The notes under the pieces: generated by a model | What the model was told of the DNA's origin: nothing | Database searches by the model: none | The model's input: only the letters and a program-made list of their open reading frames with translations | Translations under genes and position numbers: made by a program | Source: Acanthopleura granulata | Lineage: Eukaryota; Mollusca; Polyplacophora; Chitonida; Chitonidae | Reading direction: 5' to 3' | Assembly (NCBI GenBank): GCA_016165875.1 | Contig: JABBOT010000004.1 | Location: 15,315,672 to 15,379,671, forward strand | DNA: 64,000 nt | Part shown: piece after piece, positions 35,900-47,444 of the stretch | Numbering within the stretch: the first letter of the stretch is position 1 | Layout of the letters: the number at the start of each line of letters is the position of its first letter

Positions 35900-36400
35900 C
35901 AGGGCGTCCATGGCGCCAAAGTCCTGCCGCCATTGGAGCATCATGCCGAAGACACCAGACATGACACCTCACCCAGTTACATACTGACACCGGGCCGTCC
36001 AGAAGCCAGTCTTAGGAAGCTGGAACAGCTTACGTCAGACGTAGACGTTTACGTCCGCTTCAGTAGCGGCTTCTGTCAGCTCCTAGTAGCGTCTTACTAA
36101 AGTTGTCGCAATGCTTAAAGTGTGTCTACGAAACACCACAAGCATACCAAGCATACACCTACGGAATTTACGTCTGTCCGAGGGTAGGTGTAAATTTGCA
36201 CCAAACTGTACATCAAGTCGCAGCTACTCCAGCCTTGTAAGACGGCCAGTCTTTTCTGGTGCACACGTCCGACAGGCTTACATTCAACCGCAGCCTTACT
36301 CCAGCTTTGTAAGACGGGCCCCAGTCCTGTTTCCTTGCTCTCAGTGCCAAGTGCCAAGACAGGCAGCAACAAATTACCATAAGGGAAGTATGTAAATCGC
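35900..36400. repeat. Probable interspersed repeat with a 72-bp internal duplication
   Basis: The segment with 'gacatgacacctcacccagttacat.actgacaccggg' (35.96-36.0 kb) resembles a phrase I know to be frequent in bivalve genomes. Behind it, 'ca(t)tcaa..cgcag.ctactccagc.ttgtaagacgg..ccagtc' occurs at about 36210-36250 and again at about 36280-36325. Element class is unknown. Confidence 0.35.
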
Positions 36401-37390
36401 AATTCAGGTTGTGCACCAGTAAAAAGTATACCTCAAAACAAATTCCAGCAGGCCACTTTCTTCGACAAAATTAGCCTCACACTCTCTTAACAAGAGTTCA
36501 GGAGAACACAATATATGCCCGAACAAGTATATTCATTTGAAATGTATAAAGGAATATCAACAGCATTGTGATGAGTATAAACTGTGATGGAAAGTATTTC
36601 ATGGGCTTGGATGAAAAGTACACATAAAACAATGAGTTTGGACAGAAATAGTTTCAAAAATATGTGTATGTGAATTACAGTTCTCATCCTGTTACAAGGT
36701 TTTTGGGTGGGGGCACTGATTGTAATGGCAGCCAAGGAAATATATACAGAAATGTCCATCGTCATCTCTGTTTGTCACTTCTGCATCTAGGTATCCGCAA
36801 AAAATTGAAATAGGACACGAGTCTGCATCTGGGTATCTACGCATTAGCCAAGAATTAAAACCGCTCGTGGAAAATAATAGGAATCGTAGCCCTGGCATGA
36901 AATCATATACATTTATCAAGTACAATATGTATGATAATAGAAATTTGATTATCATGGTAAGAGAGAAAGTCAAAGAGGGTGAGTCGCAACACATCCAAGA
37001 ATTAAAACTGGATATGGAAAAGAACTGCATGGGACACATCATATATGTATGACGGCCACTCTGAATATATAAACAGTTGCAATCAAAGCGCACCTGAGAT
37101 ACACAATTGATTAACGACATCACATTTGCTCAAATGGTACACGATTTGGCAACTGAATTTATTGATCCGCCTGGAACATTCATTGCGTCTTTTCTTCTCC
37201 ACTGAAAACTCTTGACTGGTTCTCTTTGCATGAATCCATCCCCATTTTGGTTGACGGTTGGTATACGAATGTCGGTTTCGACGCCTTGGTTCTGAATTTC
37301 GAGTATTTATAGTAGTTCATCCTCGTATCACTTACTGATTGACAGTAATTACACTTCATCTGTGGAGATCTGAATTGATACAGGAAATCC
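36400..37390. other. Intergenic stretch, no supported gene
   Basis: No coding frame or repeat was recognised on either strand. Confidence 0.35.
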
Positions 37391-37705
37391 TCATGAAGGA
37401 TAGCTCATGACTCACTGTTCATTAAAAAAAAATAAAAAATTCTCTCTTCCATGCAAAAACCTCTTTGAATTTGTATGGATTCGTTGCTGAAATATCTTCG
37501 TTTGAAATGTGGAGTAATTTGCTGTCGACCGAGGATCTGAAATCGCCAATACTTTTAAGCTTGCACCAAGACTAACCAATCAGAGAGCTAGGAGACATCA
37601 CTTGTTTATAAGCCGTGACGTAAATGTTCTGAGCTGACTGTCAATGTAACATGTAATAGCATAAGGTCAGGACACTGTTTTAATGTTATATATTTTAAGT
37701 TTAAC
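37390..37705 (-). repeat. Dispersed TIR repeat, copy A (inverted, partial)
   Basis: In reverse orientation this matches the 3' half of the copies at 54.6 and 61.9 kb. Shared blocks are 'atagctcatga', 'ttctctcttccatgcaaaa', 'gtggagta', 'gcttttaagct' and 'accaatcagagagctagg'. It breaks off near 37705. Confidence 0.7.
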
Positions 37706-37719
37706 AAGTACATGAGTGG

Positions 37720-39505
37720 ACGACCCTGCCAAGTATATTTAGACCATTGTGTTGTAGCGGGAGTAAGTTTCTTCATCATTTCATTCCAGTTATAAATTTA
37801 GATATATACCAGTTTCAGCCACAACCCTAGCAACTTATTACAGTGTCAGATGACAAGAGTGTTCCACGGTCTGAAGAATTACGCCACAGCCCACAAACAA
37901 TGGCGAGTCGACGAAAGCACGGTCAAATGTCAATTTCCACTTTCGAAGTAGCTGTGAGTAAAAAATACTTTACCGAACTGAAGGGAACATTATCCAACCT
38001 GTTTGGCAAACTTAACTCATGCGCTGTCTCTCACTTTAATCACGGAGAACGGATGGTGCTGCAAACAAAAAAGATTCCATGACTGGCTTTAGACAAAAGT
38101 CACAAATGAAATGTGTACTTGAAGCTTACTGGTCAATTCACAAGACATGCCACCTATAACGACCATTCCATTTTGGGCATGGGGTTTGTAACCGCTTTAA
38201 CTGAACGATCGATACATGTCTCCAAAATTATTACAAATACAAATTACATATCAAGTTCCAGATATATGCTGTTTGGCCAGTTATGGATAAACTTATGACT
38301 ACTGATGCTCAGCTATAATTTCATATACCTCTAATTTTTCATGAGGGAAGCAAACACCGTACAAAATAAACAATTCATTTACTATACAACTGAATTGCTG
38401 GATCCTCACTGGTTCACTGAACACCAGCCACCAGAAACAAGGGTGCACAGGCCAATACTCCTTAAAACAAGGAGCCCCTCATTCCCGTGGCTGATATTCC
38501 ATTATACCTAGACCCGTCAAAGCCTGTTTTAGCTTATTAAAAGCCTCGTCACCTTTAACACAGCAGTTGAATGAAAGGTTTTCTTGTCAACCCGGTTAAG
38601 ACGATCTCCTTTGGCATAACGGCGGTAGTAGCTACGTAGACCCTATATTTCTGTAATTTCAGAGACATTTTTCTGAGTCGGCCAAACCCAAACTTTCTTC
38701 TTTTGATAGATTGAGAAAGAAATAAATAAAGAAATATTGATGAGACATTTCATCCATTGCAGAACACAGAAAGCAAACCCCTTGCAGATTTGAAAGGTTG
38801 CCGGACGTTTTCAAGCCAAAGGACATTCAAATAAACTATTTACAAATACTGTTTCACGGATATTCTCTACCTTGACTGGAACTTGGTTGTAAGCAGATGC
38901 CACCATATTCAACATATCTATCCTGAAAAATGGATGCTTATTCCACGATCAGTATATGGACAGTGTCGGTATACAATCCTCAGATGCTAAGGCACTGGCT
39001 CGATGCAATGTATTACATACATTCATTAAATCTGGCTCAGTGACAGGTGATTTGTCTATAATCAAAAGCAGGGATATAGTATGCGCACGTCTGATAGATC
39101 AAAGGTTTGTGGATGTTGACAAATGGATTTTCCTATTAACCATATTCAGTTTTCAGCTTACGGTCGTTAATCTTTTATGCAAAGTTTCAAAGAATCTAAA
39201 ATCGTCTTAATAAGACTGTTAATGAAATATCACCGCTAAGTGCATAAAGTATATAATAATTTGATATCGATTTAGGAACAAAACGTATGTAGATATGAAA
39301 CTTGTGGGAATGAGCGGTTTGCTACCCTTATCACAGAGCATCTACGTTTCGGGTCTAATAGTATAATTATATACCCATAGTAGTGTAGCACAGCATTTCT
39401 TATTAACCCAAATATTTGTCCCCTTTTTCAGCTGGTGTTTTGCCAAAAAATGGTACGTTATTCTTGATTTGCACTTCTAATTTTATGCAGTCAAAACTGT
39501 ATGGT
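37720..39505. other. Intergenic stretch, no supported gene
   Basis: Frames at 37843-38082 and 38956-39210 are open but have no family features, splice context or codon bias that I can support. Confidence 0.35.
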
Positions 39506-39507
39506 GT

Positions 39508-39665
39508 GGTAAAGTAAAACAGCTCATGTTCAAAGATAAATTTGCCAATAAGGTTGGACAATATTATTCATTTCGGTAATGTATTTTTTTTCTAACAGCA
39601 ATTACGACGGTGGAAATTGACATTTGATATTGCCGCGAGTGACATTGTTTGATTCTACATGTCCA
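39508..39665 (+). repeat. Dispersed TIR repeat, copy B (5' fragment)
   Basis: It starts 'gtaaagtaaaacagctcatg', the inverted repeat of the family's right end. It continues 'tttgccaataaggttggacaatatta' and 'acgacggtggaaattgacatttga', matching copies C and D, then stops. Confidence 0.65.
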
Positions 39666-39669
39666 TGCA

Positions 39670-40920
39670 TGGTAGGATGTTTAGTAGTGGATCCCTGTAT
39701 GTTGGCTAAATGCGACTCACATCCAGGTGCCAAATGTATGTGAGTGTAACAATAATACGTAACTACTGAGAGTAACTAACATGTGACGCCAATTAGACGA
39801 GCGGTATAGTTGCCCTGTCATTAATTCGCATTTTGCTTCCGCTTTGATGAAATAGATTCTCATAACATATCAGTCTGCCTTTAAATAAGGATAAATCCGT
39901 TTTATGTGGTCCCCCGCTCTTCTTTTACTCGTCTGTATATAGAGAAATTACTCACGCACCACTCCTATGTATTTTACACGGGTTAGTGTTTCAACTTTTC
40001 AACAGTTGTTAACTTCACAAGTTTAAGAAATTCTATGCAAGATCGTTATGCATATATACAATGTCGGTTTAGGGTGGAAACATTTCCCATTACATATAAC
40101 CTATATAGCCCGCTTCAAGGAGTACGACGGACTGAAAATTCAGTTGCATGTCATTGTATACATGTAAAATGTGCTCAGAGATATTCTGTTTGCAGTTATA
40201 GCTCATTGATATCTGTGCGTGTTAACTACACTTTGTAAGTTTGTAAGTATAATGTGATCATATTGTTATCTGGCTAGTAAATGTATAAGTGGACAAACAC
40301 CTATCAAACACACGACAATCTAATGACCCACAATTAACATTACATGTTAATAATATATGAATATTTTTCTGCCAAGTTAACTTTTTGTTCATGTTAATTT
40401 TACCAGGTCCAGTTATTGCGTCCCCTACTTCTATCTCCCTGATGGCGCGAAGCTGGAATATACATCTTGTCGATAGGAGCTGTGTGCGGAATCTGACAGT
40501 CGTTGAATTTGTGCATAAGTGAAACAACACTGAGTAAATAAATAGCATTTCATTTCTGACTTGTATATACTTGGCAACCAGTAGTTTTGAGTTGTAGAAT
40601 GTATATTTTGCCTTTCTAATATATACAATCCCTTTAACTAAACCGTGAGATAAATGCATAAAATACAGTAGGTATTGCCTTTATTCACTTATAATGTAGC
40701 ACATGATTGATCTCAATACATTTGCATTTGGTATAGCTCATAGGCCCTTGTGAGTGCACATAAGTATTATCCTTCTGTTGTTTTCGTCTGTAAAACTGTT
40801 CGTATCTCTCCATGTTTACTTACTGATATACACTGAAAGCAGTTTTACTTTACTAATATATCATAAAATAATATTCCATTATTTCTCGACAGCCTACTGT
40901 ATATGTGTGCTATTGAAAGT
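39670..40920. other. Intergenic stretch, no supported gene
   Basis: AT-rich sequence; nothing beyond short chance frames was recognised. Confidence 0.35.
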
Positions 40921-40922
40921 CA

Positions 40923-41072
40923 CTTCTGCTAAAATACAGTGCTGCGGATGGTCGTGGGTTTCACCCGGGCTCTGCCCGGTTTCCTCCTACAATAATGCTG
41001 GCCGCCGTCGTATAAGTGAAATATTCTTTAGTGCAGCGTAAAACACCAAACAAATAAATAAATAAATAAAAT
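40923..41072 (+). mobile_element. SINE, 5'-truncated
   Basis: The body 'gctgcggatggtcgtggg', 'ctctgcccggtttcctcc', 'aatgctggccgccgtcgtat' and 'aagtgaaatattctt' is followed by 'gcgtaaaacaccaa' and (aaat)n. It is the least diverged SINE of this family in the window. The tRNA-like head is missing. Confidence 0.8.
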
Positions 41073-41907
41073 AGTGATGTTACCAGTCGTCTTATTACGA
41101 ACAATGTACGTTGACAACATTTCTGGAATTAAGTTGTGTGTATATATTGTAGTCAGACCTGCTGAGAACAGCAAAAGTGAATGAAATGCTTGCTTCATTT
41201 TTAATGCACCTGCTCGACAAATGACATTTGGCTTTTGTTTGTTCTGCCTAGGAAATTGCATGACTGTTTCCGTGGTACCTAAATACTGAGTCGTTTGTTA
41301 ATGATGTCATTTATAAAAAGATTGAACCGGCTTTTATTGAATATAGGCCTGTATGCCGACAGGCATGCAGTAGCAGCCTGGGTGTTTCTGCTTTCACCAT
41401 TATGATATAGGCCTATTTACACAGATTGCTCGGTATGGCAATTTAAGTGACACGTCTTGGGCTATATACACTGACCATTTTCTAGTACTCATCACATTTT
41501 TATAGATTTGACGTCATCGCGTTTTGATTAGCTGTATATCTGCTTCTGACTATGTAAATCTGACGCGCTTGTTATATTGTGTAGGCCTGGATGCGTGTAG
41601 AGGCACTCGCGTTACATTACTGTATGTCTCTGTATAAATATAACATGCATTCATGCGGCGTATAAACATCAATCACTTAGGAGATGCATATTTATAACAG
41701 TCATATGCATGACTGGCATATGATCTTCCGGTGTACTTGTATACACAGAAATAACACTTTATACAATGCATTGTATAGGCATACAATATCAACCAGTGAG
41801 GGCTTAAAGTATGTCGGACACATGCCAATTCCTTAACAGAATGATATTCATACGTATACCGGTAGGAATACTATGTAGGCCGGGTAAGAATATGGGGCCA
41901 GTGTGAA

Positions 41908-41985
41908 AGAATGATTATGGCTTAACGCCATTCACGTCCGCAGTATCTGAGCCATATCGTGGCGAGAACATGTTGAGACCAGTAA
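41908..41985 (-). mobile_element. LINE 3'-end fragment, antisense
   Basis: The complement matches the last approximately 75 bases of the LINE at 1249-6593: 'gttctcgccacgatatggct' and 'ggcgttaagccataatcatt'. It is a strongly 5'-truncated relative inserted in the opposite orientation. Confidence 0.75.
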
Positions 41986-42435
41986 TCCCCACCTAATGTG
42001 TGCCCGCAGACTTTAGGCTCTATGTATACGCACGTAGACTTTTAAATTGTAATTATCTTTCAGACAACTTCATCAATATAAATGCATATTTATAACATAA
42101 TGTATAGAACAGTGTATGGGAATTGTGTGGAGGCCAATAGTTCACCTTCTGATAAAGAAAAAAGTTGAGAATTACAATTTAAAATGTTTTTTAATGGAAA
42201 AATATAAAGTAGACCATGATCGGTTTAAAATGCGTCTTGTTATTGCGTAGGATTGCAGGATCATAGAGCATACGAAATTCTTAATGAGACATGGTAAGGT
42301 GCCAACGTGTTAATTAGTTGAAATAAGAGTAGTATAGACCGTTGCTTACAGGTATTTTTTAACCGGGGAGGCGAATGAGACGCAGGTATGACGTTATAGA
42401 GGTATGACGTCTACTGATCTAATTCCTGCGCGTCA

Positions 42436-43335
42436 ATGGTCAGTGAGTTTGATTTATGGACATTACCTCCGATTCAAAACAGTGTACAGGAAGAACGATG
42501 GGATGCCTACAGCCCCATTGCCAGCATCACGGACGGTGGGCCTGTGGAAATTTTATTAGCCACCGGGGATCCAGATACGTACTTGGACTTGGCCAACCCG
42601 TATTTATATGTGAAAGCCAAATTAGTGAAAGGTGAAGAGGGAAATTTACCGGAAAAAATAGGGGAAGGACAGCAGGCGCAGACAACTGATTTGAAGACTT
42701 TCTTTGAGCAAGTGACAATATTTGTACGGTGTTCTGCTAGGGCATATGAAAACTTTGGAGAAGGCCACGGCCAAGTATCCGTTTCGCCGTGTGCTGAACT
42801 AGTATTTCATCGTGCCTCAGGGACATACTTCATCATCAGTGAAAGAGCAAAACCTGTTTTTTGGCAGTCTTCCCCAGCGTCTAATGATAGACTGTGTACA
42901 GAAAAGGGACTTTGACGCCAACTACTCGCAAAATCCTTTCAACTTCAATCACCATAATATAAACTTCGTGGCCTTACAGGTGAACTGACGTCAGGTACCA
43001 GTCAAGCCAATCACATCGGACTAGGCCGGATAATTACATTCGCTCTTATATGAACCTGTTCGCCGCCACTGGCAAAACTGGGTTTGACGTAGGTAACGGC
43101 ATCAAATGTAACGAATTCAATGAAGGCTTCGCCCTGGTTGCCTTCGATTTGATCCCACACCAACACAACGATCATCAGTTGAACGTCATGGAAAAGGGCA
43201 ATCTCCGCTTGGAAATACGATTTTCTAATCCTGTACTCCTAACCCGTAGAGTTATTTGCTAGGCCGAGTTTGATAACATTATCGAGATTGACAAGACCAG
43301 CATTGTGTTGTGTGATTTCACAAACAAAAGGAAAA
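42436..43335 (+). pseudogene. Polinton major capsid protein relic
   Basis: The N-terminus SEFDLWTLPPIQNSV, then SITDGGPVEI, and YLDLANPYLYVKAK match the start of the Polinton double-jelly-roll capsid protein (the 'F54H12.2-like' family). The middle is shortened. After frame changes the characteristic NPFNFNHHNINFVALQ (about 42.93 kb), LFAATGK (about 43.06 kb) and KGNLRLEIRFSNP (about 43.2 kb) appear, then EFDNIIEIDK near 43.27 kb. At about 300 residues in three frames it is shorter than the roughly 400-500 usual for the family. It cannot encode a capsid protein as it stands. The protease relic follows 75 bases later. Confidence 0.75.
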
Positions 43336-43408
43336 AACCTACATTGACTACACCGGGATTTGAACTCGCGAGCCCTGCTGTCATCTCAGACTTCTAGCTG
43401 CTGACGTC

Positions 43409-43890
43409 ATGAACAGCCAACAACTATTACACAGTCTTCAAACCGATCCTTATACACGGGATTTGGTCCAAGGTGTGCTACCGTGGAATGATTTACCTAC
43501 ACGGATGCCACCCCGACCCGTGTTGTATATTTTAAACACTGACCCATGCGCTAAACCTGGCCGACATTGGATTGCACTGTACATACATTACAATTAAGCC
43601 ACATGTCACCTGTCTGGGCCTTATTTTGACTCTTACGGCCTTCCACCGGGGCGTAAGGAGGTAGCGACGTGGTTAAATCTTGGTACAGAATGGAATGGAA
43701 TCATAATCCTGTATAACGCTTAAATACACCCATGTATGGTCAATATTGTCTATTTTTTTCTTCGTCGAACAATGAACTCTATTATGAAAACATTTACTTC
43801 TCCACCTATTACCTATGATAAGGATATGTTAGTATATGATTGGACAGATCGCATGTTTGGTATCCCCCGGCCTTTCTCTGCTCATTAAAA
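43409..43890 (+). pseudogene. Polinton adenain-type cysteine protease relic
   Basis: Maturation protease of the element. LYILNTDPCAKPGRHWIALY contains the catalytic histidine. After a stop, PYFDSYGLPPGR supplies the acidic block. MYGQYCLFF (about 43.73 kb) corresponds to the 'CGQYC' block, but the first cysteine, which I take to be the nucleophile by comparison with adenovirus protease, reads tyrosine. An in-frame stop (after IHYN), a frame change and this replacement make it inactive. It lies tail to tail with the polymerase relic. Confidence 0.7.
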
Positions 43891-44159
43891 AAATATACTT
43901 TCATGAAAACTGTACAAAAAACCCCCATAATTGGACGAAATCGCATGTTAATCAGACTCCTTTGTTCTTTCATGTTTTATTGTTGGAAAAAAAATGATAA
44001 AACAATGAGATCTAACCAAAAGAGAGAGATTTGATTTCATTCTTTTATTTTGCATTTTTTTTTTTGCGCTCAGATCTCGCGATTGTCGATAAAGGGAAAG
44101 AACTCTTGACAAACCTATAAATTACCTCCCCCTGCTGAATATAACATAGGAAAATACGA

Positions 44160-44760
44160 ATATATTCAGAAATGTCTACAAATATCGAGGTAAGTAGTGC
44201 TGGCACTACAACCAATATTTTCCGTTTTCCATGACAATAAGTGAAAACGTCCTTATGTTGTGTATACCTGCACATTCAGTGCGCTCCCACGATTCACTCA
44301 GGCTGCACTTTTTTGTTCAAGGAGAAGACAGATACGAAGTCTATTTCTACCTTTCGCTGACTCACTCCTTCGCAGGAAACTTTCCACTTCCGTTATCACC
44401 ACCATAACAACAATATGTCTTAGAACATAAACCAATAATGGCATCTCCAGTCCCTTCTACTTTAAACAGACCCGGTGCACGTGTTGTAATGCTGATAATA
44501 ACCTCGTCGTGGTAACCAGCGGTCACGCTCCGCCTCATAAACTTCTCGCAGCTCTGGATTGACCAGGGATTCCCAGTCGGGTTCAGACCACGCCATGTGA
44601 GCTGAATCCGTATCCATTTCCTAGTACTGCCAGTCAGTAAAATCTTAACAAAATTCCAGCACGCGGAGCTTGGCATACCGGTAAGCCATGCGCACGATCT
44701 GCAAGGGATTTTAGCTCAGAAGAATATGGCGTGTCCATCATTCTTCCTGACCCATCCTTC
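44160..44760 (-). pseudogene. Polinton PolB relic, C-terminal part
   Basis: On minus, reading leftward, RMAYRYAKLRVLEF leads into MDTDSAHMAWSEPDW. DTDS is polymerase motif C with both metal-binding aspartates. Next come NPELREVYEAERDRW, TRAPGLFKVEGTGD and IIGLCSKTYCC, then a frame change and TQHKDVFTYCHGKRK. This is the order at the C-terminus of Polinton polymerases. Several frameshifts are present. Motifs A and B are not in this piece. Confidence 0.7.
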
Positions 44761-45084
44761 GACACTTTCAAGGACATTGTAATGGTGCATCGCAAGAAAA
44801 AATGAATACCTAACCAACAATGTGAGCACTGGTTTGTTGAAGACTTAGCTTCAATGTGCAATATGTACCAGTAACACCAAAGTTGCCCCTTCCAGCTAGG
44901 ATAATAAAAAGAAAAATCAAATGAACTTAAACAAATCAAGCACTCCATCAATCTTAGTTCAATACGAATTAAATAGAAGGGGATTTAATTTGGTTTTCAC
45001 CCCCCCTTTTTTGTCAAATAAAATATCTGATTTTGTTGACTTGGTCTGCGTGACTTCACACGGCTTTTTTGATGACATTTCTAG

Positions 45085-45837
45085 GAAGAGAATATCCTGC
45101 CAGGTGTGGATAGACCAGATGTAAAGGTGTTTGCTGGGAAGGGAGAGTGCAATGTAACATCTGTGGCCACAAATCAGCTTACCTGTAAACCACCTTTGAC
45201 ACAACCTGATCCTGTAACGGACAGTGGATACCCTGAAGTTTATGTAAGTCTCTTCATTTAAGGCTTAGTTTCAACTTTTCCCCCAAAACAATAAACAGTT
45301 TTATTCCACTGGACAGAGAACTTAAAATCAAATAATAAAATAGGCCTTCTGTGTATTTCAGTAGTGAATAAACTGATATTTACTGTACATGTTCAGTCCA
45401 TGTATCAATAATGCCATAGTTCGTGAGATTTATTTTCAGATTAAAATCAGTAAACTGATATAGTTCCAGGATCCAGTATAAAGAAACAAGTTTTCCGGCA
45501 AGGTCTGACAGGGAAATAAATTATGAAGAAAGCCAGTAAAGCTTGATAATCATAAGCTTCGGAAGATTCATGTGTAATTGGGTTTTTTTCTGTTTTTTCC
45601 CAGATCCGTATTGGTAACCTCACATTTGAACTTGGATACTTAAAGTATGAGGAACCAGAAGTGCTTAATAATGCGGTAAAGATTGGGCTTGGTGTTGCAG
45701 CAGGATTCATATTATTGCTGATCATCATATTCTCATAGCTTATTATGTGAAGTACCAGGAAGGTGACACTATGTTAAAGCGATACCAGAGTCAAATGGAC
45801 CAACTGTCAATGAAAGTGGCAAAGGAGTGTAAAGAAG
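45085..45837 (+). pseudogene. Plexin fragment: two exons (last IPT repeat, membrane helix, juxtamembrane)
   Basis: The first exon, 45085-45243, has AG before and GTAAGT after. It encodes ILPGVDRPDVKVFAGKGE, then CNVTSVATNQLTCKPP and DSGYPEVY, the end of a plexin IPT domain. The second, 45604-45837, has TTTTCCCAG before it. It encodes IRIGNLTFELGYLKYEEPE, the helix GLGVAAGFILLLIIIF and, after a one-base shift near 45.73 kb, AYYVKYQEGDTMLKRY and MDQLSMKVAKECKE, the plexin juxtamembrane coiled coil. Plexins are semaphorin receptors with dozens of exons. No sema domain, PSI repeats or GAP domain is nearby, so this is a detached piece. An intron is kept, so it arose by DNA-level duplication or capture rather than retrocopying. 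Confidence 0.75.
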
Positions 45838-46139
45838 GTTAGAAAAAGCTGGATGAATTGGGATGTTTTAATTAGTTCTAACAATGCATGCTAATTGTTT
45901 AATGTAATTTCATCAGCAGTTAGTTTCTTCCGTGTTATTCCTGATATGTTCACTTTTTGTGACATAAACATTTAAACTGAGATAAATGGAAACTAATTGA
46001 AATTTGGAAAAAATGTACATACTATTATTAGTAAATGTGTAATATAAACATGCTGCTGAATAATTAATTTGGAAATATAAAAGAAGTAATGCATGGGGTA
46101 AGACTGAAACAACTTTAACAGCTTTTTTAAGATAACTAA

Positions 46140-47440
46140 TCCGCTTGATGGGACCTTAACCGGGTAAGCTTCAAAATCAAAGCACATCCGATACGGAAAA
46201 TGTCTATCATATTCAGCCTCATCAGTAATGCCTTCGTCAGCTAGCTCTTCGAAAACAGTAGGTTCGTGTTTAAAGACACCGCTCGGGTAGTCTCTTTTGA
46301 TGGGTCCCTCACAGGTCCGCGCGTGGCATTTTAACTCCCATTGTCGGCGAAAAAATTACGGCAGGCCCTGCACATAAAAGAACTGGCATACTGAGATTTA
46401 GTCACCACACTAAAATGCTTCTTGTACAGATTAAGTGTTAAAGTAGTAGAGTATCGCCTGGTGGAACCGTAAGGAATCTCAGCACACATGTCTTTATCAG
46501 CCGGTATCAGTTCATACACAAAAATGTTTCCTTCAGAAAGTGTCTCGACAAAATCCAGTGCACTAAGAGGAATTCCCCGGAAATATCGTTCTTGCATAGC
46601 TTTAGCTTTCAAGTACTTTTGTAAATAGCCCCGGGCTTTAACATCACAGTAATTTGTGTTGGCGTTGTCCAGGTGAAAAGCTAAACAACGGAAAAAAAAA
46701 AACCCCACAAATTATCATCATAAGCTCCGTGGCTCCAACTCACCATGCTGTGCAAGCCTCTGTTATTTCTCACATAGTCCGGGAGTGACACTGGCGCACC
46801 GATGTGAGGAGTACGTGGTTTATGGACGAAAAAAGGTAACGTTAGTCACGATCTCTACCAACCATTTGTTATTAGGGCGTTGTTGCCGTGCCCAATCCAT
46901 CGGGTCTGTAGCTATCAATTCACCGGTTAGTGTCTCAATATCCTCTTACGTTTGAATATATCGACATTGGGGAAGCATTCGAATGTTGATACTGGGGTAC
47001 GTATGCTGGTGACGCAGAATAAACCCTAAAGCTGAGACGGAAAACTGAAGGTTGGTCAAGAAACACCTGTTCTAGGTACACGGCTACAGGATCAAGTCCC
47101 TTGATTCGGAAATTATAGGTATCTCGCAAAGGTCTACGGTGGTGAAAATGCTGGCGATAGCCAGTGACGCTGACATGTGTCCCGTAATGCTGGGTCCGTA
47201 GGTAACTCTTCACATGGCGGTGTGATTGGGTCTGATTGAAACGGGCCAGTATTTTTATTTAAACCTACTGCCCTTAGATTACTGACAGATTCATCTCGAT
47301 CATCAGCGCTGCTGTCCGAGCCCAGTGGGCCAAACACGGCCTCAGGTGAGGGAGGTTGGTAATCAGCAGGTAGAGATAATGATATAGTACCCGGCCTCCA
47401 GTCTGTGAGATGGGCTGAACCTACATAAAAACAGAAAAAC
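46140..47440 (-). pseudogene. Polinton PolB relic, N-terminal part and exonuclease start
   Basis: From about 47.44 kb leftward the reading gives a proline/serine-rich start, then DTYNFRIKGLDPVAVYLEQ (about 47.08 kb). FFRCLAFHLDN, NIFVYELI, LTLNLYKKHFSVVTK and FMCRACRNFF follow at 46.35-46.7 kb. After a break come YPSGVFKHEPTVFEELADEG and YRMCFDFEAYPVKV (46.15-46.3 kb). The cysteine-rich block, and then DFEAY as exonuclease motif I with its catalytic D and E, identify a protein-primed family B polymerase of Polinton type. Sequence beyond motif I is lost at the junction with the plexin-bearing segment. Stops and shifts are frequent. Confidence 0.7.
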
Positions 47441-47444
47441 AAAA

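Larger units (their letters stand above)
42436..47440. mobile_element. Polinton/Maverick (adintovirus-like) remnant
   Basis: Relics of a double-jelly-roll major capsid protein and an adenain-type protease read on plus. A protein-primed family B DNA polymerase relic reads on minus and converges on them. Integrase, packaging ATPase, minor capsid and terminal inverted repeats were not found, so the copy is partial. All genes carry frameshifts or deletions. About 1.4 kb of foreign DNA with two plexin exons interrupts the polymerase. Confidence 0.8.

Noticed and set aside
37843..39210. Frames at 37843-38082 and 38956-39210 as exons
   Set aside because: No flanking splice sites that keep a frame, no family motif, and they sit among repeats.
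45085..45837. An intact plexin gene at this place
   Set aside because: Only two exons are present, one is frameshifted, and viral polymerase sequence flanks both sides.
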